Assembly: GCA_021831025.1 (NCBI GenBank)
Contig: JAKBNN010000041.1
Span: forward strand, 1 to 61,603
Origin: a bacterium
Lineage (GTDB): Bacteria > SZUA-79 > Acidulodesulfobacterales > Acidulodesulfobacteraceae
Direction: 5' to 3'
DNA length: 61,603 bases
Notes under the pieces: model-generated
The model's input: the letters and a program-made list of their open reading frames with translations, nothing else
The model's database searches: none
Told to the model about the DNA's origin: nothing
Program-made: the position numbers and the translations under genes
Shown here: in pieces, positions 27,509 to 34,838 of the stretch
Layout: each line of letters opens with the position of its first letter
Position numbering within the stretch: the first letter of the stretch is position 1

Positions 27509-27512
27509 TCTT

Positions 27513-28757
27513 TTAGCTTTTACCCCTGATTTTAGCAAGCACCTTTTCGAATTCTTCCAAATTTGCATCGATAGTTGCCGGTTCTTTCAGCTTTCCGTTA
27601 ATTGCCTCCAGCGTTTTTAAGCCGTTGCCCGTTATGGCAAGAACCGTAGTTTCATTCTTATTGATGTAACCCTTGTCTATCAGCTTTTTTGCCACGGCAA
27701 CAGTGACGCCGCCGGCGGTTTCGGTAAATATTCCTTCCGTTTTGGCCAGAAGCTTCATCCCTTCGACGATTTCATCATCCGTTGCATCCTCGCCGTATCC
27801 CCCTGTTTTACTCATAAGGTCGGATGCATAATATCCATCGGCGGGGTTGCCTATTGCAAGAGATTTTGCTATCGTGTCCGGGGTTTTAACCGGCTTGATG
27901 AATTCCCTTTTTTCTTTGACGGCGGCGGTTATCGGGTTGCATCCCGCAGCCTGAGCGCCAAAAATTTTGGTATGCGGCTTTTCTTTTATCAGGCCGCAAT
28001 ATTTGAATTCGTCTATTGCCTTTCCAACCTTTGTAATTAAAGAACCTCCAGCCATAGGAACAACCACATTATCAGGCGCTTTAAAGCCGAGCTGTTCAAG
28101 TATTTCGAAGGTAAGCGATTTTGAACCTTCGGCATAATACGGCCTTAAATTGATATTGACAAAACCCCAGTTATGTTTTCCCGCAATTTCCGTGCAAAGC
28201 CTGTTGACCTTGTCATAACTCCCGTCAATTTTAACCAAATTGGTGTCGTAAATCAAAGTCCCCAAAACCTTTCCGATTTCAAGGTTTGAAGGAATAAATA
28301 CAAAACTTTCGTAACTTGCCGACGCCGCCAAAGCCGCAACCGCGTTGGCAAGATTTCCCGTCGAAGCGCATGCCACAACCTTAAAGCCGAATTCTTTAGC
28401 TTTGGCTATCGCAACCGACACAACCCTGTCTTTAAAGGATAATGTAGGGAAATTTACGGCATCGTTTTTGACATATAATTCCTTAACGCCTAATTCCTTT
28501 GCAAGATTATCCGCTTTCACAAGAGGGGTATAGCCCACATTTTTGCCTATTTTTATTTCCCCTTTTATAGGGAGCAGTTCGCGATAACGCCACATATTCG
28601 GTTCCCTGGATTTAATTTTATCTATGCTGATCTGTTTTTTAATTCCGTCATAATCGTAATCTACCTCAAGCGGCCCGAAGCAGTAATCGCAAACATAAAG
28701 CGGGCTGTCGGGGTATTCTTTGCCGCATTCGCGGCATTTTAAGCCTTTAACGAACAT
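27513..28757 (-). CDS. thrC: Threonine synthase (zinc-ribbon type)
   Basis: Converts O-phosphohomoserine to threonine with PLP. The N-terminal zinc ribbon has CRECGKEYPDSPLYVCDYC, as in the ThrC group resembling plant and archaeal enzymes. The PLP lysine is in FPTLSFKDRVVSVA near residue 105, the phosphate loop in CASTGNLANAVAA and a C-terminal ITGNGLKT. Length is 414 residues. A SAM-I riboswitch with terminator lies in its leader, which is unexpected for simple threonine synthesis. It suggests control of phosphohomoserine partition or a methionine-linked role together with the downstream sulfur-carrier genes. Confidence 0.93.
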   Translation of the reverse strand: MFVKGLKCRECGKEYPDSPLYVCDYCFGPLEVDYDYDGIKKQISIDKIKSREPNMWRYRELLPIKGEIKIGKNVGYTPLVKADNLAKELGVKELYVKNDAVNFPTLSFKDRVVSVAIAKAKEFGFKVVACASTGNLANAVAALAASASYESFVFIPSNLEIGKVLGTLIYDTNLVKIDGSYDKVNRLCTEIAGKHNWGFVNINLRPYYAEGSKSLTFEILEQLGFKAPDNVVVPMAGGSLITKVGKAIDEFKYCGLIKEKPHTKIFGAQAAGCNPITAAVKEKREFIKPVKTPDTIAKSLAIGNPADGYYASDLMSKTGGYGEDATDDEIVEGMKLLAKTEGIFTETAGGVTVAVAKKLIDKGYINKNETTVLAITGNGLKTLEAINGKLKEPATIDANLEEFEKVLAKIRGKS

Positions 28758-28831
28758 TTTTTCTCCTTCTTTTAAGTTGTTTTATTTAAGCTATATGTTT
28801 TAAGCTGGTGACGAAATACCGAATTAAAACT

Positions 28832-28869
28832 AAAAAACCCCTTCTTCCGGATGAATACAGAAGAAGGGG
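28832..28869 (-). terminator. Intrinsic terminator of the SAM-I riboswitch
   Basis: On the reverse strand CCCCTTCTTC and GAAGAAGGGG form a perfect 10-bp stem around a 12-base loop, followed by a T-run (A-run at 28832-28837). The left stem strand can instead pair with the GAAGAA just after the aptamer, giving a plausible antiterminator. It lies 75 bases before the thrC start. Confidence 0.9.
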
Positions 28870-28889
28870 TTTTTTTAAACTCTTTTCTT

Positions 28890-28991
28890 CTTATCTTCCA
28901 GGAATTAACCTGCGGGAATTAGCACCGACTTCCAACTGCTATCGGTTGCTGCGGTTTCAAACGGGCCCGGCCCTCCACCGCTCTTGATAAG
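28890..28991 (-). ncRNA. SAM-I (S-box) riboswitch
   Basis: Reading the reverse strand, the closing stem CTTATC/GATAAG frames the full S-box pattern: AAGAGCGGTGGAGGG, then GGCCC, then GAAACCGCAGCAACC, a second hairpin with GGTGCTAATTCC, and a final hairpin with CCTGGAAGATAAG. This class binds S-adenosylmethionine and normally turns off methionine or sulfur-assimilation genes. With the terminator at 28832-28869 it should lower transcription of thrC and perhaps the sulfur-carrier genes when SAM is high. A TATAAT-like -10 lies just upstream (complement of 28998-29003). Confidence 0.93.
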
Positions 28992-29092
28992 AAACAAATT
29001 ATATATAAATATAAAAAGATCTATTGTTTATTAATATTAAAATGTTATCGGCTAATAAACATATTTCGTTATGTATAACATTATTTATAAAG

Positions 29093-29178
29093 AATGTCAA
29101 TATAAAATTGCCAAATGTCAAAGCAAAATGAAAATGTCCTCTTCTTAGCAATTTAGAAATGTCACTTTTTAATTTGTC
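29093..29178 (+). repeat. Cluster of AATGTC repeats, possible relic of an IS21-family end
   Basis: AATGTC occurs in the same orientation at 29093, 29114, 29133 and 29158, and a TTTGTC variant follows near 29174, so spacing is about 20 bases. IS21-family elements have several spaced repeats of this kind at their ends. No istA or istB gene and no second end are visible. An alternative is an array of operator sites for the divergent transcripts on either side. Confidence 0.4.
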
Positions 29179-29226
29179 ATAATATCCCGTTTATTATTAT
29201 TTTTAGTTAAGGAATAGGCAAAATAT

Positions 29227-29277
29227 ATATTTTTCTGCGATTTTAAAAGCATTGCATTGCTTTTTGCAGAAAAATAT
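29227..29277. repeat. Nested inverted repeat in the spacer before the radical SAM gene
   Basis: The outer arms ATATTTTTCTGC (29227-29238) and GCAGAAAAATAT (29266-29277) pair perfectly over 12 bp. Inside them AAAAGCA (29245-29251) and TGCTTTT (29258-29264) form a second stem. No T-run directly follows on the plus strand, so a cruciform or protein-binding site is more likely than a terminator. Confidence 0.6.
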
Positions 29278-29330
29278 GGTTATTTTATAATAGACATTTT
29301 AATATTTATCAACATTGCTTGACTTTGCAC

Positions 29331-29358
29331 TTGACTATGAAGTTTATAATTATAATAA
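29331..29358 (+). promoter_or_regulatory. Possible promoter for the radical SAM operon
   Basis: TTGACT at 29331-29336 is followed after 16 bases by TAATAA; another TTGACT lies at 29319 with TATAAT at 29345 (20-base spacer). The region is so AT-rich that several -10 boxes fit, so the exact promoter is uncertain. The gene start is at 29416 and no Shine-Dalgarno sequence is seen. Confidence 0.35.
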
Positions 29359-29415
29359 TAATTATTAATATATAAAATATAGCAATGTTGCTTATAATGA
29401 AAAATACATTATATT

Positions 29416-30432
29416 ATGGACGGGTATAACAATAAAAACCGTAATAACGAGTTTTATATACAGTGGCATTTTATAGATTCCTGCAATCTAAGGTGCACTC
29501 ATTGTTATCAAAAGGATTATAACCACAAAGAGATAGATTTTAACATGCTTAAATCTATTTTTTTAAAAATAGACGAAGCTATGTCGAAATGGGGAATGAA
29601 TTGCTTTATTTCGCTGACCGGCGGGGAGCCTTTTTTAAAACCGGAAGGGCTTTTTTATTTAATGGATTTAATAGAAAAATCGGATAATTTTAAAAAATTT
29701 GCGGTATTGACCAACGGCACATTGCTCGACGACCGTATAATAAGCAAAATTAAGGATTATAAAAAACTTTCCGAAATTCAAGTATCTTTAGATGGCCACG
29801 ATGAAGAAACGCATGATAATATAAGAGGCGGCGGAACTTTTTTAAAAGCGGTGGAATCTATTAAAAAACTTAAAAATGCCGGCATTGAAACATCGGTGAT
29901 GTTTACCCTCCATAAAAAAAATATAGGGTCTGCCGTCAAAATGCTCGCGCTTGCGGATTCCCTGAAAGCGGACGCTCTGACCGTGGAGCGGATGACGACT
30001 ATGAGCGAGGCCGAAAAGGAGGAATTTTTTATAGACGCTTCGGAATTAAAAAAAGTTTACTCCGATGTTTATTATAAAGCGAAAGAGGAATTACCCCCCA
30101 AGGATACCAAACTCGTAACATCGAGGCCGCTGTGGAACCTGATAGACGAGAATATCGGCGGTTATTGTCCCGTAGGGTTTTCTTCCATTTGCGTCATGCA
30201 TGACGGGACATTGCTGCCGTGCAGAAGGCTTTACCTGCCGCTCGGCAACATACTGCAGGGCGGGCTTTTCAAGGTGTGGTATAATTCGGATATTTTATGG
30301 GAAATGAGAAAAAGAGATGATAGAAATGAATGTTCGAGCTGCGCCCATATCGAAAGGTGCGGCGGATGCAAGGCCATAAGTTATTATCGCAATAAAGATT
30401 TAAACACAAAAGACCCGCAGTGCTGGATATAG
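29416..30432 (+). CDS. Radical SAM/SPASM-domain protein (PqqE/AhbD-like)
   Basis: An iron-sulfur enzyme that cleaves SAM to start radical chemistry. The CX3CX2C cluster is SCNLRCTHCYQ near residue 23, followed by SLTGGEPFL (the SAM-binding GGE) and VSLDGHDEETHDNIRGGG. The C-terminal SPASM region has cysteines in GYCPVGFSSICVMHDG, LPCRRL and CSSCAHIERCGGC. Length is 338 residues. This architecture matches peptide-modifying maturases (PqqE type) and alternative heme enzymes (AhbD, NirJ). A PqqD-like protein follows immediately. No precursor peptide with a good ribosome site was found nearby, so the substrate is open. Confidence 0.9.
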   Translation: MDGYNNKNRNNEFYIQWHFIDSCNLRCTHCYQKDYNHKEIDFNMLKSIFLKIDEAMSKWGMNCFISLTGGEPFLKPEGLFYLMDLIEKSDNFKKFAVLTNGTLLDDRIISKIKDYKKLSEIQVSLDGHDEETHDNIRGGGTFLKAVESIKKLKNAGIETSVMFTLHKKNIGSAVKMLALADSLKADALTVERMTTMSEAEKEEFFIDASELKKVYSDVYYKAKEELPPKDTKLVTSRPLWNLIDENIGGYCPVGFSSICVMHDGTLLPCRRLYLPLGNILQGGLFKVWYNSDILWEMRKRDDRNECSSCAHIERCGGCKAISYYRNKDLNTKDPQCWI

Positions 30433-30446
30433 AGGAAAATTAAAAA

Positions 30447-30713
30447 ATGAGAATATTAAAACTTTCGGATAATGTCAGTTTAAAACAGTATCAGGAAAAA
30501 TATATGCTTTTTGATAATCTTAACGGAAATATATATAAACTTAACCGGCTTTCTTACGAAATATTATTATTGTGCGACGGGAAGAGCACGGACGAAGATA
30601 TAGTAAACAATATAATAAATAATTTTGCCGTTTCTACGGAAAAGGCGGCAAAAGACTTTGACGATATAATAAATACGCTTTTAGATAAGCAATATGTGCT
30701 AAATATTATTTAA
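30447..30713 (+). CDS. PqqD-like peptide-chaperone domain protein
   Basis: An 88-residue protein with the PqqD/RRE pattern: an N-terminal beta hairpin (YMLFDNLNGNIYKLNRLSYEIL), then the signature LLCDGKSTDEDIV and two C-terminal helices. PqqD binds precursor peptides and presents them to the radical SAM partner. It starts 14 bases after the radical SAM gene, so the two are probably one unit. Fused or neighbouring PqqD domains also accompany radical SAM enzymes that do not act on peptides, so a RiPP role is not certain. Confidence 0.82.
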   Translation: MRILKLSDNVSLKQYQEKYMLFDNLNGNIYKLNRLSYEILLLCDGKSTDEDIVNNIINNFAVSTEKAAKDFDDIINTLLDKQYVLNII

Positions 30714-30786
30714 CCAACATTGCCGAGAAGTCCCCGTCCGTCAGAGCAGGGTAGTTCACTTTATTTATTAAAACAGGAGGTTTTAT

Positions 30787-31158
30787 ATGGCAAAAGTTGC
30801 TATTATAGTTCTGGAAGGAACCGAGCTTAAAGAATCGGTTGCAAAGATAAGGCATGCCATGATATACTCAAAAGAAATCAAGGCGGAAGGAAATGAAATA
30901 ATCCTTATTTTCGACGGTAACGGAACCAAGTGGCTCGATATAATATCCAACGACACATCCGACTTCGATTTTTTAAACAAGTTATTTAGAGAAATACAAT
31001 CGATGGGAATAATTTATAAGGCATGCGACTTCTGTTCCACTCGAAAAGAAGTAAAGGACAGCCTTGTTAAAAAGAATATCGAACTCGTATCCGAATACGA
31101 CGGGCATCCCAATGTCGGCAGGTTGATAAACGAAGGCTATCAGATAATAGTTATATAA
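30787..31158 (+). CDS. DsrE/DsrF-like protein
   Basis: A 123-residue alpha/beta protein with the DsrE fold: VAIIVLEGTELKESVAKIRHAMIYS, then IILIFDGNGTKWL, and a central CDFCSTRKEV where conserved cysteines usually sit, then a GYQIIVI end. DsrE-like proteins move sulfur or bind small ligands. An ACAGGAGG site precedes the ATG. It lies between the PqqD-like gene and ccdA, which suggests a redox or sulfur-linked function. The 73-base spacer before it holds no feature I can support. Whether it transfers sulfur is not proven by sequence. Confidence 0.8.
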   Translation: MAKVAIIVLEGTELKESVAKIRHAMIYSKEIKAEGNEIILIFDGNGTKWLDIISNDTSDFDFLNKLFREIQSMGIIYKACDFCSTRKEVKDSLVKKNIELVSEYDGHPNVGRLINEGYQIIVI

Positions 31159-31180
31159 TTTATGTAATTTGGAGATTTAA

Positions 31181-31972
31181 ATGGCAGGATTTGAAAGCGG
31201 TTTTTTTGTGCCTGATGTATCATTGGCGGTAGCCTTTCTGGCGGGACTATTCTCTTTCGCAAGCCCATGCGTTTTTCCCTTAATCCCTTCTTATCTATCA
31301 TATGTATCCGGGTTTTCGGTTGCGGAGCTTTCGGGCGGGAAAGGGGCGGCGGATGATGAAAAAAGGCGGAAAGCGGCAAGGATATCCGTTGTTATCAACT
31401 CGCTTTTTTTTATATTAGGATTTACCGTAATTTTTGTGCTTCTCGGAATGTTCAGCGGGGTAGTGGCAGATTTTATAAAATCCGCATGGGTAATGCGGAT
31501 AAGCGGCATCGTGGTTATTCTCATGGGTCTATATATCACGGGGATTTTAAGTAAAATTAAAATATTTTCGTTTTTAAATAGGGATGTTCAATTTAATTTG
31601 AAAAATAAGCCTGCGGGCATTATCGGCTCCGCCGTAATCGGCGCAATATTCGCGGGTGCATGGACGCCGTGCATAGGCCCCATACTTGCCTCAATTCTTT
31701 TTATAAGCGCCACGCTTCATAATTCGCTCGAAGGCGGCTTTCTTCTATTTACATATTCCATGGGTCTTGCCGTTCCTTTTTTTATAAGCGCCGTCTCGTT
31801 AAATCTGTTCTTCACCGCATTTAAAAGATTTAAAAAATATATCCGGACAATCCAGATAATAAGCGGAGTTCTTCTGATTGCGGTCGGAATTTTGATATTT
31901 TTCAACTATTTATCGATTATATCATTATACTTCGGCAATACCTTTCATTACAACATACCTTACAACGGGTAG
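31181..31972 (+). CDS. ccdA: Cytochrome c biogenesis protein CcdA (DsbD beta-domain family)
   Basis: A polytopic inner-membrane protein that passes electrons from thioredoxin to extracytoplasmic thiols. The signature cysteines are in SFASPCVFPLIPSYLSYVSG near residue 30 and GAWTPCIGPILASILF near residue 165, and six hydrophobic helices are present. Length is 263 residues. GGAG precedes the ATG. No cytochrome c synthesis genes adjoin it, so its partner here is unknown; it may support disulfide reduction for the neighbouring lipoprotein or radical SAM proteins. Confidence 0.9.
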   Translation: MAGFESGFFVPDVSLAVAFLAGLFSFASPCVFPLIPSYLSYVSGFSVAELSGGKGAADDEKRRKAARISVVINSLFFILGFTVIFVLLGMFSGVVADFIKSAWVMRISGIVVILMGLYITGILSKIKIFSFLNRDVQFNLKNKPAGIIGSAVIGAIFAGAWTPCIGPILASILFISATLHNSLEGGFLLFTYSMGLAVPFFISAVSLNLFFTAFKRFKKYIRTIQIISGVLLIAVGILIFFNYLSIISLYFGNTFHYNIPYNG

Positions 31973-32072
31973 GTTTTCGGCATCTCTCGTTTAAAGATGT
32001 GATATAATATTCATCAGTGTCCTCCTCTTTATTAAGTAGGTTTGCAGTATCCGCACGGAAGGGTGTAACTTT

Positions 32073-32819
32073 ATGCCGAGGTCGATATTTAAGCTCTTAA
32101 TATTAACGGTCTTATTTTTCGGTTTATCCTTTGAGCTTACGGGGTGTATCCCTTATATAATCGGCAGAGGTTATTCGCGGTACCCATATCCGCCGTCACG
32201 GCAGCCGCCGAAGTACTACCCTCCCCGGCAAATATCGCATAATGTGGAAGTGGGAATTGCGTCGTGGTATGGGCCGGGTTTTCAGGGCAGGCCGACCGCG
32301 AGCGGACAAATATACAATATGTATGATTTAACGGCGGCTTCAAGAACCCTTCCGCTCGATAGTTATGCCTATGTTACAGACTTGGGAAACCACCGGAGCA
32401 TCGAGGTCTATGTAAACGACAGAGGGCCGTATTACGGGGATAGAATCATGGACTTATCTTACGCGGCGGCAAGGGCTTTAAAGATGCTTGGTCCCGGCAC
32501 GGCTTTGGTCAGGGTTCAGTATCTTGGTCCCAAACCGATAGTTGGAAATATAGTTAATTCTTACAATGTGAAATATGCTCCTCCTATGCTTGGTTATACA
32601 TTGCAGTTTGCGGCATATACAAAAAAAACTTTAGCCTTGAACAAGGTCAAGCAGATGAGAAAAGTCGTCCCCGGAGTTCATGTTATTACTAAAACGATAC
32701 GCGGGACATTTTATTACAAGGTTGTGTTCGGCAAATTTAAAAATCTAAAAGACGCTTATAATTTTGCTAAAATTATTACAAAATACGGATATGATGTTTA
32801 TATTGCAAAAATAGAATAA
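32073..32819 (+). CDS. rlpA: RlpA-like septal lipoprotein (DPBB domain plus SPOR)
   Basis: RlpA is an outer-membrane lytic transglycosylase that cleaves denuded peptidoglycan at division sites. A signal peptide ends in the lipobox ELTGCIPYI. A proline- and tyrosine-rich linker follows. The double-psi beta-barrel shows GIASWYGPGFQGRPTASG and YVNDRGPYYGDRIMDLSYAA, with the conserved aspartate in NDRGP. The last 75 residues (TLQFAAYTKKTLALNKVKQM ... FYYKVVFGKFKN) form a SPOR domain that binds denuded glycan. Length is 248 residues. Confidence 0.9.
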   Translation: MPRSIFKLLILTVLFFGLSFELTGCIPYIIGRGYSRYPYPPSRQPPKYYPPRQISHNVEVGIASWYGPGFQGRPTASGQIYNMYDLTAASRTLPLDSYAYVTDLGNHRSIEVYVNDRGPYYGDRIMDLSYAAARALKMLGPGTALVRVQYLGPKPIVGNIVNSYNVKYAPPMLGYTLQFAAYTKKTLALNKVKQMRKVVPGVHVITKTIRGTFYYKVVFGKFKNLKDAYNFAKIITKYGYDVYIAKIE

Positions 32820-32900
32820 ATATGAAAAAATAAAACTCATTTATTATAATTTTTTAAAATAGATTCCCGCCCGCTGCGGCGGGACAGGGGTTGAAAAACT

Positions 32901-33656
32901 ATGAAAATAGCGGCGGTAATTCCGGCACGATATAAATCAACGCGTTTCGAGGGCAAACCGCTTGCCCCGATTTTGAATAAACCTATGGTCAGGCATGTAT
33001 ATGAAAGCGTCATAAAATCAGATGCGCTGTCCGAGGTTTTGATCGCTACGGAAGACAGCCGTGTTTATGATGCATGCCGCGGTTTCGGGGCAAATGTGAT
33101 CATGACCAAAGATACCCACCAGTCCGGCACCGACAGGGTCATAGAAGCGGCGGCGGGTACCGGCGCCGATATAATTTTAAATATTCAGGGGGATGAACCC
33201 TTAGTAAACACGGAGATAATAGATGCCTTAATTAAGCCTTTTAAAGAAGGCAGCGATATTTTATATACAAGCGTGAAAACCCCGATTTATTCTTATGATG
33301 AATTTACCGACCCCAATAATGTAAAGGTTGTTGTCGATAAAAATAATTTTGGAATTTATTTTTCAAGGAGTCCGATTCCTTATGACAGAGGGAACCCTCA
33401 AGGGCTTAAAGATTTTAAAGACATGTTTGGTTTCAAGCATTTAGGGTTTTATGGCTACACAAAGGATTTTCTTATCGAATTTGGGAAAATGCCCCCTTCG
33501 TATTTAGAGAAAAAGGAAATGCTCGAGCAGTTAAGGGCGATAGAAAACGGCTATAAAATTAAGGTAAACACCGTTAGTATTTCGACCATACCCGTCGATG
33601 TTCCCGGCGACATAAAAAAAGTTGAAAATTTTATTTTAAAATCGTATAATAAATAA
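32901..33656 (+). CDS. kdsB: 3-deoxy-manno-octulosonate cytidylyltransferase
   Basis: Activates Kdo with CTP to CMP-Kdo for LPS inner-core assembly. The nucleotide motif is IPARYKSTRFEGKPLAPI at the N-terminus. The metal site is in ILNIQGDEPLV, and the signature FSRSPIPYDRG and HLGFYGYTKDFL follow. Length is 251 residues. A GGGG-containing purine stretch lies before the ATG. A short GC-rich hairpin (32865-32884) sits just upstream. It complements the lipid A genes at 4337-7184. Confidence 0.95.
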   Translation: MKIAAVIPARYKSTRFEGKPLAPILNKPMVRHVYESVIKSDALSEVLIATEDSRVYDACRGFGANVIMTKDTHQSGTDRVIEAAAGTGADIILNIQGDEPLVNTEIIDALIKPFKEGSDILYTSVKTPIYSYDEFTDPNNVKVVVDKNNFGIYFSRSPIPYDRGNPQGLKDFKDMFGFKHLGFYGYTKDFLIEFGKMPPSYLEKKEMLEQLRAIENGYKIKVNTVSISTIPVDVPGDIKKVENFILKSYNK

Positions 33657-33768
33657 CTTAACTATTTATTATGGTTCGTTGATAGTATATGATACGGGGT
33701 TAAAGCCAAACATCTTAAAATTTAAAAATTTAAAATTAAAAAATAAAAATTGAAAGGAGTTTTTAACG

Positions 33769-33978
33769 ATGAAAGAAGGAATACATCCAAAAATTTATCA
33801 AGCAAAGGTAAAATGCGCTTGCGGGGAAGAGTTTGTTACAGGAGGTACGGTTGAAGAGATTCATGTCGATATATGCTCGAAGTGCCATCCGTTTTATACG
33901 GGCAAGCAAAAATTTGTCGATAGCGCGGGAAGGATAGACAAATTTAATAAAAAATACGGCAAAAACAATAAGAAGTAA
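33769..33978 (+). CDS. rpmE: 50S ribosomal protein L31
   Basis: A small surface protein of the 50S subunit at the intersubunit bridge. The 69-residue sequence has four cysteines in CACGEEF and [16 protein letters not shown], so it is the zinc-binding (C+) form rather than the zinc-free paralogue. AAAGGAG precedes the ATG. Upstream, 33715-33755 is a low-complexity A/T stretch with repeated AAAATT. rpmE followed by prfA and prmC downstream is a widespread order; here thyX is inserted between them. Confidence 0.96.
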   Translation: MKEGIHPKIYQAKVKCACGEEFVTGGTVEEIHVDICSKCHPFYTGKQKFVDSAGRIDKFNKKYGKNNKK

Positions 33979-34075
33979 TAATTATATACAGAAAAGCATA
34001 TAACGATATTAATAAAAGCATATAAAGCGGTAATAAAACTTAACCCGCCGACGGCGGTTATAAAACTTGCCTTCA

Positions 34076-34792
34076 ATGGTTAAACTTATTAATTATACCT
34101 CTAAACCGGAGATTACGATAGCAATAGCCGCTAGGCTTTGTTACAGCTCTTACAATATAGCCAAAATTGAAGAGGATTTTAATGCAGGCGAAAAAGGATT
34201 AGAAAAGGCAAGAAAATTAATTAAAAAAATCAGGTCATCAGGCCATGAATCGGTATTGGAGCACTCAAATTTCACTTTCGGAGTAGAAAAACTCTCGAGA
34301 AGCGCCTCGCATCAATTAGTTAGACACCGTATCGCGTCATACTCTCAAAGAAGCCAGAGGTATGTTAAGGAGACGAAGCCTCAATATGTTGTCCCGGATT
34401 CCATTGTTAAAAATAGTGAATTTTTGAAAAAATATAATAAAGCGATAGACGAGGCTTTCTCTTTATACGGATACCTGCTTGAAAACGGTGTTCCCGCAGA
34501 AGACGCCAGATATATACTTCCAAATGCAACGGAAACCCAGCTCGTATTTACAATGAACGCAAGGGAACTTCTTCATTTTTTCAGATTAAGGGGATGTGAA
34601 AGGGCTCAATGGGAAATTAGGCGTGTTGCACAGGGGATGTTTAAACTTGTTTACCCGCTTGCGCCGTCCGTTTTTCATGGCGCAGGTCCCGCATGCGTCA
34701 GGGGAAACTGTTCGGAGGGAGAGTTTTCTTGCGGAAAGCCTTCGGAGGTTAGGGCGTCATGGTTAAAAGCGGAATTTGATTTTAATGATTAA
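34076..34792 (+). CDS. thyX: Flavin-dependent thymidylate synthase
   Basis: Makes dTMP from dUMP with methylene-tetrahydrofolate, FAD and NADPH. The ThyX signature RHRX7S is present as RHRIASYSQRS near residue 83. The substrate arginines are in NARELLHFFRLRGCERAQWEIR. I start at the ATG at 34076 (MVKLINYT); a TTG three codons earlier is in frame. Length is 238 residues. No folA or thyA is seen, as usual for ThyX genomes. It lies between rpmE and prfA. Confidence 0.95.
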   Translation: MVKLINYTSKPEITIAIAARLCYSSYNIAKIEEDFNAGEKGLEKARKLIKKIRSSGHESVLEHSNFTFGVEKLSRSASHQLVRHRIASYSQRSQRYVKETKPQYVVPDSIVKNSEFLKKYNKAIDEAFSLYGYLLENGVPAEDARYILPNATETQLVFTMNARELLHFFRLRGCERAQWEIRRVAQGMFKLVYPLAPSVFHGAGPACVRGNCSEGEFSCGKPSEVRASWLKAEFDFND

Positions 34793-34838
34793 AAATGGTT
34801 GAAAAGGCTTTACATACGCAGGTGAGGTATATATTTTA

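Noticed and set aside
29042..29131. Possible 29-residue peptide (MLSANKHISLCITLF...) as a precursor for the radical SAM enzyme
   Set aside because: No ribosome site, very AT-rich context, and separated from the operon by the repeat region; cannot be supported.
30714..30786. GC-richer stretch between the PqqD-like and DsrE-like genes as a structured RNA
   Set aside because: Only weak short pairings and no match to a known class.
32865..32884. TCCCGCC/GGCGGGA hairpin before kdsB as a MITE fragment or terminator
   Set aside because: Seven-base stem without a T-run; resemblance to the MITE core is only the GC-rich ATTCCCGC motif.
33715..33755. Repeated AAAATTTAAA before rpmE as a possible array
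   Set aside because: Low-complexity A/T sequence without regular spacing.
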